A stretch of 64,000 nucleotides of DNA, taken from contig NW_005178533.1 in NCBI RefSeq assembly GCF_000350225.1, positions 341,444-405,443 on the forward strand. Reading direction: 5' to 3'. Shown one piece after another: positions 33,075 through 42,676 of the stretch (position 1 is the first letter of the stretch; each line of letters starts with the position of its first letter). The notes under the pieces are model-generated. The model was not told the origin of the DNA. It did no database searches and saw nothing but the letters and a program-made list of their open reading frames with translations. The position numbers and the translations under genes are program-made. The stretch comes from Chondrus crispus (lineage: Eukaryota > Rhodophyta > Florideophyceae > Gigartinales > Gigartinaceae).

Positions 33075-33107
33075 GTACTCCTTTTACATGTCAAATGTCT
33101 ACTAAGG
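33075..33107 (-). repeat. Right terminal inverted repeat of the CACTA element
   Basis: Ends CTACTAAGG. Its complement matches the left end at about three quarters of positions. Preceded by several GTGCTCC/GTACTCC words (32966-33085). Confidence 0.8.
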
Positions 33108-33110
33108 AAT

Positions 33111-33929
33111 CGGGACGTTTCGTTTTTGAGACTAGTTAATTACGCGAAGGCGCATGGCTCGGCGACCCGCGCTAAGGACAAGAAGACCAAGAAGGTCGCG
33201 ATTCAGACGCCGTCGACGTTCAGGGCGGGGAAGAAGCCGAGGGCTTCTCATCCCTGTCGCAAAAGTCGCGCCGCAGTCCATTTAGTCGAGTCCATGTTCG
33301 CGTCAGATGAGCGCTGTGCGCATGGAAGTAGCGAAAATCACTACGAAGGAGCGTTAGTAGCCGAAGGCGAGTTCATTGAGCCATCGGAGGGCTACGGACA
33401 CCAGGACTACGGGGACAGCGGGTCGTCAACTTTACCGACGCCTGCATACACGACGGAGTCGTTTTCAGAGCCCACGGATCCCGTGATGATGTTTCGGGGG
33501 CGCGGCCACACGCCGGCGCCGCGCATTCCGATGGAAGACAACGGTACGACGTTTCGAAGGCCAGGCTGGATGGGAAGGCCGCAACGTCAAGGAAGGCCGC
33601 CGGCCCGTGGAGAACCTAGGACGCCGTATCCCGTCAAGACGCACGGTCTGGTGTGCTATCATTGCTATGAAAAGGGGCACGCCGCGCCAACGTGCATTCT
33701 TTCCCTCCGGGAAATGCACCGAGTTTTAGAAAATTATGAGGCGTTGTCTCCGATGGAGAGGTTAGGGATACCATCGACGAGTTACCTGAAGGTCAAGAAT
33801 TGGTTCGATTCGCAGACGGCGAGCACGCCGAGTGCTTCAACGCCGAGGTCGAACCAACCCTTCAGAGGGCCCACCGCGGGGTCCGCGCCGTCGGATGTGA
33901 GAAAGATCCCGCAGCGGCAGGCAAACTAG
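33111..33929 (+). CDS. E3 Gag, C-terminal piece with zinc knuckle
   Basis: The third piece is in frame with 20470-21471 once the CACTA element and one AAT are removed. It opens RDVSFLRLVNYAKAHG, matching the sequence after the capsid in E5 (TVAHARSHG). It carries a CCHC knuckle CYHCYEKGHAAPTC (CX2CX4HX4C) at about 33654-33695, which binds RNA. It ends at TAG 33927-33929. Pol lies in the -1 frame and overlaps it by about 130 bases. The ORF visible from 33009 starts inside the transposon end and is not the true start. Confidence 0.8.
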   Translation, partial: RDVSFLRLVNYAKAHGSATRAKDKKTKKVAIQTPSTFRAGKKPRASHPCRKSRAAVHLVESMFASDERCAHGSSENHYEGALVAEGEFIEPSEGYGHQDYGDSGSSTLPTPAYTTESFSEPTDPVMMFRGRGHTPAPRIPMEDNGTTFRRPGWMGRPQRQGRPPARGEPRTPYPVKTHGLVCYHCYEKGHAAPTCILSLREMHRVLENYEALSPMERLGIPSTSYLKVKNWFDSQTASTPSASTPRSNQPFRGPTAGSAPSDVRKIPQRQAN

Positions 33930-36900
33930 AGAGGGGAATCTCGCATGAGTCGCGAGAGGCACAGAGTCGACGTACTGTGCCCGGGGCTCAGCCCCGTTCC
34001 CCGTCTCTAAAGGAAAAATCAGGCCTCGAGGAGGAGGTTGTTGGATTGGTGGATAAGCCCAAAGGGCCAGCTCAAGTCAAGAAAATTTTGAGCCGAGCCC
34101 GAGATCATCCGCTGGAAGAAGTTCGAAGACCCTGGTACAGGGTTAAGCGAAGGGAGTGTCCCGAGAAGATTTTGGTCCTTGCGCGAAAAAACTACAAAGT
34201 TTACGCGGACATCGGACTCACAATTGGATTGATGAGCCGGGTGTTGTCTGTTTTAGACACCGGCGCGGGACCAAACCTTGTGCGAAAATCGGAACTCCCA
34301 GCTGGAATGGAATCTCTAGTGTCCTACGGACCGACCCAAGATATCGGCGACGCGAACAATAGGCCACTCCGGACTCTCGGCACAATTAGAATGCCTGTGA
34401 GGCTTGCAAAATTCGTGGCCGCAGCCGAGTTTATTGTATGCGAAAAACTAGCAGTCCCGCTAATTCTAGGCGCGGACTACTGTGACCGGTTTGTGGAAGC
34501 AATTTATCCAAGGAAGAAAACGGTTGAGTTGGCGGATTTCTCGGAGGTCCCGATAGTTAGGCGGTTCTCGACGAGAAAAGAGAAGAACAATCTCCTCGCG
34601 GGAGAGGACGAGAATGATGGAAAAGGGGAGCGAATTTCTCCTAAGGTAAAAGTGGCAAGAGCCACGACTATCGAGCCAGGGATGCAACGCGTCGTGGAAT
34701 GCACCTCGAAGAGGGCGGGCTTGGTTGTGGTTCAGCCGTACTCGTTGTTGTACGAAAGGCACGGGTTGACGTGCACGAATGGTGTCGTTCAGGTTGAGCC
34801 TGACAGGCCATTTGGTTTACTCGTTGCGAATTTTAGGACGTACCCTGTCAGGGTGGAAAAAGGCCAAGTGGTGGCAGAATTATTACCGCACCCGAGAGCC
34901 GCGCTCGAGAGCAAAACCACCATTGGTGAAGTTCTCAGAATTCAAGAAAGGAAGAACGAAAATTTTCCTAATTTCACCAAGGCGCTTACGGGCGAGACAA
35001 GATGCGAACCGTCGGATCAAGCGCGCGAGGACCAGCCAGAAGAACGGTCGGCAGGGCTCTCCACGTCGGCATCTACGAAGCCGCAACGCAGGATTGAGAC
35101 GCCACCGCCGGACGTGGAGGACCTCGACTTGAGCCACGTGCTGGAACGGCTGCGCGAGCGGTTCCGTCGGATGTTGAAGAAGTATTCAAGGATGTGGGAT
35201 GGGACGCTTGGCGAAATTAATACCACCGTCCATCGGATCGAGTTGATCCCCGAGACTCGTCCCATCGCACAAGCCCCGTATCGGGCCGGGCCTTAAGCCC
35301 GCGAAGTAGAAGATGCAGAGGTGCAGAAGATGTTGGAGACAGGAGTGATAGAACCAGCGCAGTCAGAATGGGCGTCGCCCGTGTTGCTGGTGCACAAGCC
35401 GGATGGGTCAATGCGTTTTTGCGTAGACTACCGCAGGCTGAACGCAGTGACGGTGAAGGACACGTACCTCTTACCGCGCATGGATGAGTGCCTGGACTCG
35501 CTTGGTGACACCAAGGTTTTCTCCGCGTTGGACGCGATCTCGGTATATTTGCAGATGCCTATCCCTGAGCGCGACCGCGACAAGACCGCATTTTCGTGTC
35601 ACTCAGGACTGTATCGCTTCTCAAGAATGCCCTTCGGGCTAACTAACGCGCCAGCGACGTTTTAGAGAGCAATGGATATCCTGCTCTCTCCGTTCCGTTG
35701 GAAATGCTGTTTGGTGTATCTGGACAACATAATAAGTTTTAGCAAGTCGTGGGAGGAGCACATCGTGCACGTGGATGAGATACTTTCTGTATTGGAGAAG
35801 GCAGGCGTGAAGCTCAAGCTTCGCAAGTGTGAATTTTTCGTCGAAAAGATCAAGTACATGGGCCATGCCGTTCGGCCAGGTACATTGGAAGTGGACGCTG
35901 CGCGAACCGTCGCATTGGAACAAATGAGGTACCCTCAAACGCAGACCCAGCTCAGGAGCTTCTTGGGACTTTGTAATGTCTACCGCAGATTCGTTCCGCA
36001 TTATGCGAAAATCGCGCATCCGCTCAATCAACTGTTGAGGAAAGGACAACCTGTCCAGTTGGAAGGATTCGACGAACCGTGCAAGAAAGCTTTTCATAAG
36101 GTCAAGGACACCATCTTGGCACCGCCGGTGTTGGCGCTGCCGAAGAAGGACCTACCCTACTCGGTAGATACCGATGCAAGCGACTATCAAATAGGCGCTG
36201 CGCTATTTCAAACACACCCGGATGCGCAACGCAAACCCATCGGGTTCTTTTCAAGAACGTTAGCCGCAGCCGAGAGAATTTATTCTGTATCAGAAAAAGA
36301 ATGTCTAGCGGTAATTTGGGCCGTACAGACTTTAAGACCATATCTATATGGCGAGCACTTCGTCGTGCATACCGACCATGCCTCATTGAGGTGGTTGATG
36401 AACGTAACCGACCCCAGCGGGAGATTAATCCGATGGAGGCTACGCCTCTCGGAATTCGATTTTGAAATCAAGTACAAAAAGGGAAAGGCTAACAGCCAGG
36501 CGGACGCTTTGTCAAGGTTGCGAACCGCAGGAGAAACCGTCGACGAAATCGACGACGAAATCCCATGCTTTATGGCCGAACCGGCCGATGGTACAGTGGA
36601 GGACGAGGAAAGTTTTGACGCGGCAGACGACATCCTCGCTCTTGAGGGGGACCGCCCTTGGTCGCCTCGATCAATTCCAAGCTGTCACTCCGGAGGAGCT
36701 CATTCGCAAGCAAGCCGTCGACCACTTCTGCAACCGCATCAAGGAAGAAATGGACGCCGGAAAGGTGAGAACGTTCAGCACGGAGACCGAGGAACTCGAA
36801 GGAACTCTATGCCGTACCGCGGCAGAGTTTGTACAAGTGGTGATACCACAATCGTTAAGGGACCGCTTCCTAGGGTTGAGCCACTACGCAAAATTGGCAG

Positions 36901-38381
36901 GCCACCCGGGAGGCAGGAAACTTTACAAGACTTTGAGAAGATATTTTTATTGGCCTACGATGGCCCTAGACTGCTATGCAGTCGCGAAGAATTGCGCCGC
37001 ATGTGCGCGGGAAAGGGTGAAGTTAAGGAAAAACACGAAGGAAATGAAGCTGTTCACGCCCAAAGCTCCGCTGGAATTTGTCGCCATCGACATCCTCGGC
37101 GAGCTAATTACAACTAAGCGAGGAAATCGGTATATTCTCGTTATCAGCGATCGATACTCGAAACTGGTACGAACCGTGCCGTTGAAGAAGATATCAGCTG
37201 CGCACATCGCACAAGCCTTCGTTCACCATTGGGTATTCGTGTACGGACCGCCGGTCAAGCTGCTGTTCGACAATGGAACACAGTTTACGGCCCGGTTTTT
37301 TCAGAACGTCTGTCGAATTCTCGGCATCCGCAATGTGTTCAAGACTACGTACCACCCGCAAGCCAACGGCCAAGTTGAGAGATTTAACCGCACGCTGACT
37401 TCCGCCTTGCGAAAATACGTTGGAGAGCATCCCAAGGACTGGGACTTATTTAGCGACGCTGTGACGTTCGCATACAACACGCAAGTTCATCGAACTACGA
37501 ATATCGCGCCCTTCGAGCTGGTGTTGGCTCGGGCGCCGAGAAACATTGCGTTACAAGCGCAACCAACATTGGAGAATTTCAGCTCGTCACGAGCATACTA
37601 CCGGAAATGGCAGTCGTGGTTGAAGAGCTAAATGCGAAGCCCCGATAGGAGTTTGCGAAAGGAACAAGCCTGGTACAAGCGAAATTTCGACACACGCCTT
37701 CAAAAACCGCAATACGAGATCCCACCAGGGTCCTACGTGTTCTTCCGGAACGAGCAGGGCACGGCTAGCGAACCGAAACACAAGCTGGCACAAGTCGCTA
37801 CAGGACCTTATCAGGTCAGAAGATCGGACCAACATACGGTAGTCATTGCTATTGGCGATCAGGAGGAACGCGTATCGCGAGACAGGGTGGAGTTAGCCCC
37901 AAGCCCGATGGACTATGCGCCAATAACTGGCCTACGTCAAGTGCTACAGTTCTTGGGAGGGCCGGAACTAAACGAAGAAGGAGAGGTACGGGAGGACGAC
38001 GAACGTCCTCACACCCGTGTGCCTACGTCAGGGGACCAGGATAATTTAGTCGGTCAAACGCCGACAGCGGAGACACCTCCAGATCTACGAGAGTTCGGAA
38101 AGTCCAGAGATGAGGATGAGCCGCTGGCTCTTCGGAAGAGGGAACGACAGTTGGACACGCAGGAAAAAGGAACTGAGAGTCAGGAGTATGTGATCGACAA
38201 GGTCGTGGACCACGGCTACGACGGGGAGAAATTAATTCTGAAGGTGGAATGGTACGGTTATACGCCCGAGGACGCGACGTGGGAGCCCATTGAGCAATTG
38301 CCCCGCCACGCGGCGGTCACGTATTTCCGATGGAAAAGATTATCCTTGCCCGCGCAGATCGCGCAAGCGCAATCAGGATAG
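33800..38381 (+). pseudogene. E3 Pol: protease, RT, RNase H, integrase, chromodomain
   Basis: The domains are in gypsy order. Protease VLDTGAGPN is near 34250. RT includes FCVDYRRLN and an active site reading YLDN instead of YLDD. RNase H has SVDTDASDYQIGAAL. Integrase has HxxxH-CxxC zinc residues, then DILGEL, FDNGTQF and QVERFNRTL with D, D and E kept. A chromodomain closes it (EYVIDKVVDHG ... WEPIEQLP, about 38187-38310). Lesions are stops at 35294, 35663 and 37629 and a frame change between about 36640 and 36700. The first part is in the -1 frame relative to Gag. The chromodomain is the usual device for targeting integration to marked chromatin. Confidence 0.85.
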
Positions 38382-41105
38382 TGGTAACCAAGAATTTCAC
38401 ATGTCAGTGTCAGTGCAGTAATCCGCGCGGGGCATAGCGAGCCGACCTGAGGGTCGAGAAAAGGAGAATGATGAGATGGACCGAACCAGGTGAGAGGCCT
38501 TCAGACAGCCAACCTGCAAGTAGAAGCAGCGCGCGCACGAGTAGGATGAGCGTCGTGATGAGATATTCAGGTCGGAAGTCGCGTAACGATGTGCCAAGCG
38601 AGAAAAGAACGCTGGAAGAACGGGAACATAGGCTGGAAAGTCCACCTCCTTCACTCTTACCTTCATATCTCTTCGGTCTCTTTTTTGTTTTATTTGTGAT
38701 TGCTTTTGTGTTGTTCTATTTTGTTTTATTTTTGAGGCGTTAGGGACACGACCCGCACCGCGGCGGTCGGTCAGCAAGTCTATGAGGAGTCCAAGGAGGA
38801 CATTGAAGAGGCAATAATCTTGGAGATCAATTCCGCCTTTGACAAGGTTACGGCCGACGCCCGCGTTGCAGCATTCTCGCCATTCAGGGCAAGGCCGAGG
38901 AGGAGCAAAGAAACGCACGGGATCATGAATCTACGACGGGTGTTCCTACGTCATAGATAGAGCCAGAAGGAGATGAAGCACTACACATATTTGGAACACA
39001 CACGCACAATCGCCGAATGCCCGTGAAATTACGAATGGGATCAGTGGCCCACACGCGCGTGAAGCGTAATTTATTTGAGAATTTAATGGGTGTCGAAAGC
39101 GAACTATTGAGCAAGCGGTATCAGAGCGAACGCCGGCCTTGTCAACTCGCTTCGAATGTGTTGATCAGGCTCGACAAGCCGTGAGACGGACGTTTAACAG
39201 ACGACAGGATCCCCGAGCAGGGACAATGTCCATGCCTACTTGAGATTGAGAAATTGCCAGAGGGGATGCCGTCCAAAGGGGATGACCCTGTTGGTCAAAC
39301 GGTTGTGATCGACACACCCGCGAACGCATTTATTCACGAACGGCGTACTTACCAGTTTACAGCGATGACCCCCTTTCTTTCTTATTTTCGTTTTCATGTT
39401 TCTGTTCTGCTTTGTTTTATCTTGTTTTGAGGCTGGAGGCGTCTCCCCGGACCACGCCGGGAGGGCGCGAGGGAAATAAGAAGAACCTAAGTGAGAGAAG
39501 ATGCTCGGATCATGGCGCCGACGGCATGACGTGCTCCTGGTGGTCTCAATGAGTTGGAAACGAAAGGATTGTGAAAAGCGATCTGTAGGTCCTATTCGCG
39601 CACAGTATCACCGGTCGTGTTTCTACATGCGAGTCACCTCCACCGGGGAAGCCAGGCCTTTTGAGATGGAGATCTCCTACTGACTGACGAGGGAAGGGAG
39701 GTGAACACAGTAGATCCCTCACACAAAAAAATGGAGAAAATAGTTGTACGTTTTCAGTCACAAGATCGTCACTCTAGTTAGGTTCAATGAATAGAGAAGG
39801 AAAGGTTGAAGGTGGGGGCCGCATGAATAATGTCGTGGATGGAGGGAGAATTGTCAAGGATTCGGGTATTTTTCGACTCTAAGGCAAGACGCCAGAGAGG
39901 CAGAGCTGAAACAACGATTCTGCCATGCTGTCTGCATCTCTAGGGGACGTGAAGGAGAGAACAATCTGTCCAATCTGACCGAGCTGGAGGAGGTGCTAAC
40001 AGGGGTTCCAAGTTGGGTTGCAGGTCGTCGAAGCCGGTTCGTTTTTGATAATATATGGTCGCGCAACAAAGATGACGAGAGGATCTTGCTAAAACTCTCC
40101 CACGCTGCCAGCATCGCGGCGCGAAATGGTGAGCCAACCGGCAAGGTTTTGTACCCCACAAGAGATCCGACATCGACAGAGTGGAGCTACAGGAGTAACG
40201 GTCAAAAAGAAAAATCAAGAGAGGGTTGCACCGGAAATATACCGGAGTTGTGAAGTGGTACCTGAAAACGCTCAAAGAGACCAGAGGGACAGGGGGAAAT
40301 CGGCGCACAGGAAGCAAGGGACGAGTACGAATCGCTCTACGCAAAGCTTCGCTCGTCTGTACAGGCTCTGGACGCCCGTGGCAGCAAAAGGTCTTCGTCT
40401 TTCGAGGATACGCACCGCGCATTGCGTGTCATGAACAAACCGGATATGATCCGTCTGGCAGAGTTGAGGGATTCATGGGGAAAAGGTGATGCTGGCATCG
40501 CAAGAAAGTATGCGACGCATATGAACAGTGTAGGGTCGGTTGACTTTCGAGATTTGGCGAACAGGAAAGGCCCAGTGATAAGTCCTCATGATCTTACGCA
40601 GGATCTCGCAGTCTACGAAGACGACCGCGGGTGGAGGCCCTAGCTGGAACCAAAGGTGGGTGATCAAGGTTTTGGTTGATGAAGGGTGTGTGACAACGGG
40701 AGGCGTACCTCTTGAGGGTGAAGAGACGCACCACGATACGAGGGGAGAGTCCGAAGGACAGGCAGTTGTTGTTGGATGGCCCACCGCGTAAGCCGCGGGA
40801 CCTCCCCGAGTACACAGCAACAACAGCCCACAAATATCGACAAGTGTCGCGATGCCCAAGTGGAACACAGCACACCGCTCGGAACTTTCAATTAATTTTA
40901 AGGAGAAAGCGACGCGGTCGAACGCAGGGGACGCTGAGCCTTTTTGGGATAAGTGAGCTGCACACGGTTCGCAACCACGACGAACGTTGTCTCTGTCGAG
41001 ACAACGTCATCCGATCGCGCTTATCTCCTTTCTTTTGTCAATGTTTTTGTTTTGGGGTTGCTCTCTATTTTGTTTTGTCACATCCTAGATGTGACCCCCC
41101 CCATC
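38382..41105. other. Degenerate sequence between E3 pol and E5; no E3 LTR found
   Basis: Coding-like patches occur on the plus strand, for example at 38770-38870 (EESKEDIEEAIILEINSAF), 39240-39350, 39960-40250 (LTELEEVLTGVPSWV) and 40422-40643, but with many stops and no known domain. Three T-rich tracts (about 38650-38740, 39370-39440 and 41020-41095) are each preceded by a coding-like patch and followed by G-rich sequence, as if a unit had been duplicated. No sequence like the E3 LTR start TGTAGTGCAAT is visible, so E3 ends here without its 3' LTR. Confidence 0.4.
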
Positions 41106-41735
41106 TGTCGTGCACTGAGGGGGAAGGGTGGGATCCCCCTCTGGCAGAGCGCGCGCGTTCGGGGGGCGCGTGTAGGGGGTTATCGGGAGACCACCCGTGA
41201 GGGACCGGCACGGGGCCGGGCGCGAAGCGCAGTGGGGAAAGTAAGGGAAAAAGAGGCAGAACAGAGCCCAGGAGGGGCGGAGCTGTAGGGACAGCTGTCG
41301 CGCGGAGAGCCGGGAGTGGCGGGACGACGCGCGCGGTAGAGACAGGAGGGAATCGGGACGCAGATGGCTCGCAGGGTACCGTCGTGGGACGGGGACCGAC
41401 GCGAGGCTACGACTCCGTTCCAGAAACCCGAGTTGTAGACCCAAAGCTTCGTGAGGATTTACTTAGGGTCGGACGTCGGTTATATACTAGCCGACGTCGG
41501 AGCTATAATTAATTAAACTAAAAGAAACTAAATTAAAACGACGGCGGCGACGACCGGAGAAACTCCCCTTGGGGAGGTATGACAACCACTACACGTGGGG
41601 GGTGACACCTGGACACAGGAGCCTTGACGCCTGGTTACACGTGGAGCGCGGTACACGTGTGTCCCGGAGAAGGAGTCATGCTGGCCGGGGACAGGTGTCC
41701 CCTGGGAAAAGGAAAAGGTGGGTCAGTGCACTACA
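41106..41735 (-). repeat. 3' LTR of E5
   Basis: 630 bp. The adjoining inner sequence (41736-41750) reads on the minus strand as AAGCGGGGGGCTA, a polypurine tract. Confidence 0.92.
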
Positions 41736-41860
41736 TAGCCCCCCGCTTAGAATAGAGCGTCCTCGGAAACCCCTGGTTACGGCGACTGGTGGACCGCCGG
41801 TGGTCTGGCCCGGGACATCGCCTTGTCCGGAATTATGAGGGGGGGGCGGGCACCTGCCAG

Positions 41861-42130
41861 CCGCGATGTCCACTTCTTCACGCCACGCGCACTTCTTTGT
41901 ACCAGCACGCGTACCTGTCCGCCTGGACGAGCGCGATGTCCTCCCATGCTCCCTGTTCGCAACAACGAGCGCGATGTCCCCCGATACTTGTCCTTCCTCG
42001 CGCCAACGAGCGCGGTGCTCTTCGATGCGTGTCCGCCTGGACGAACGCGATGTCCTCCGATGCTCCCTTCCTCACGCCAACGAGCGCGGTGCTCTCCCAC
42101 GCTCCCTTCCTCGCGCCACGAGCGCGGTTT
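41861..42130. repeat. Minisatellite of E5 (about 38-42 bp units)
   Basis: Units close to CGAGCGCGATGTCCTCC plus GATGCTCCCTTCC and CGCGCCA repeat about six times with variation, between the 3' LTR and the antisense ORF. ORFs across it are artefacts. Confidence 0.75.
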
Positions 42131-42239
42131 TCCGCGGCCTCCGGGTCGTGTAGAATACGATGGTAACGGATACGCGAACGGCGCGGGGAGGGACACGGCC
42201 AGCGCACGCCGGGGGGGGGCCGTGGCTCGAGCCCGGGTT

Positions 42240-42420
42240 GCCCCTTCGAGGACAGGTGTCCCGGCGGAGGGCAGGTGTTCCGTAACAGGGGGCGGCAGTC
42301 TGGGCCTTACATATGTACCGTAGCCCCCCCTTATACTCGGGCGTCGCGAGCCCTGACTGTGGCGGTTCGTGTACCGCCAGGGGACTCGACGATCCCCCGC
42401 CAGCCATGATCGGGGGCGGA
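42240..42420. repeat. Degenerate internal copy of the LTR-end/polypurine junction of E5
   Basis: GGACAGGTGTCCC ... GTAGCCCCCCCTTATACTCGGGCGTC resembles the true junction at 41690-41765 (GGACAGGTGTCCC ... ATAGCCCCCCGCTTAGAATAGAGCGTC). It may be a second polypurine tract or a ghost of an older LTR end. Confidence 0.4.
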
Positions 42421-42676
42421 ACGTAGGTGGCTGAGGGCAACGGTATTCGTGGGTCCCCTGAAGTAGGTCGGCGCCCAGGGCCACACCGCAGCAGCTCACC
42501 TTCTGTGCCCCTTCCCCCGTTTTGTTTTGTGACAACTCCGCCTTTTGACGCGCGAACGCGGAGCCCACGATACGCAAGGTACGCCGTACCAGTCTCTTAC
42601 CTCCGTGGCGCCGACGTGATAGAGGTCCGCGGCGGTGGCATCCCCGAGCGAACGCGTACCGTCTCGCCTCCCCAAG

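Larger units (their letters stand above)
21472..33107 (+). mobile_element. CACTA/EnSpm-type DNA transposon (11.6 kb) carrying host gene fragments
   Basis: Left end CCCTAGCGAACATTT and right end (reverse complement) CCTTAGTAGACATTT are imperfect terminal inverted repeats of roughly 33 bp that continue into TGTARAAGGAGTAC. The flanking AAT (21469-21471 and 33108-33110) is a 3-bp target duplication, as in CACTA elements. Both ends carry repeats of GGAGTAC/GGAGCAC type within about 150 bp, like the subterminal repeats bound by TNPA. Inside are an EnSpm-like transposase, a divergent second gene, and pieces of squalene monooxygenase and UTP6. Removing it restores the E3 gag frame. Confidence 0.85.
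7299..38381 (+). mobile_element. E3: Ty3/gypsy chromovirus, 3' LTR not found, hit by two nested 11.6-kb insertions
   Basis: The element starts with an LTR at 7299, a primer-binding site at 8195 and gag at 8348. Gag is interrupted by gypsy element E2 (8834-20464) and by a CACTA transposon (21472-33107). It resumes at 33111, followed by pol with a C-terminal chromodomain ending at 38381. Without the insertions the element is about 7.8 kb to the pol stop. Its primer-binding site is identical to that of E5 and the LTR termini are similar, so E3 and E5 are sister families. Pol carries several stops and a mutated RT active site, so this copy is dead. Confidence 0.85.

Noticed and set aside
33009-33110. 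Start of the E3 Gag C-terminal ORF inside the transposon
   Set aside because: These codons belong to the CACTA right end. The in-phase host codons begin at 33111.
38397-41105. Third antisense ORF downstream of E3 pol
   Set aside because: The minus-strand ORFs there lack the LSEW and RhFD blocks seen in E2 and E5.
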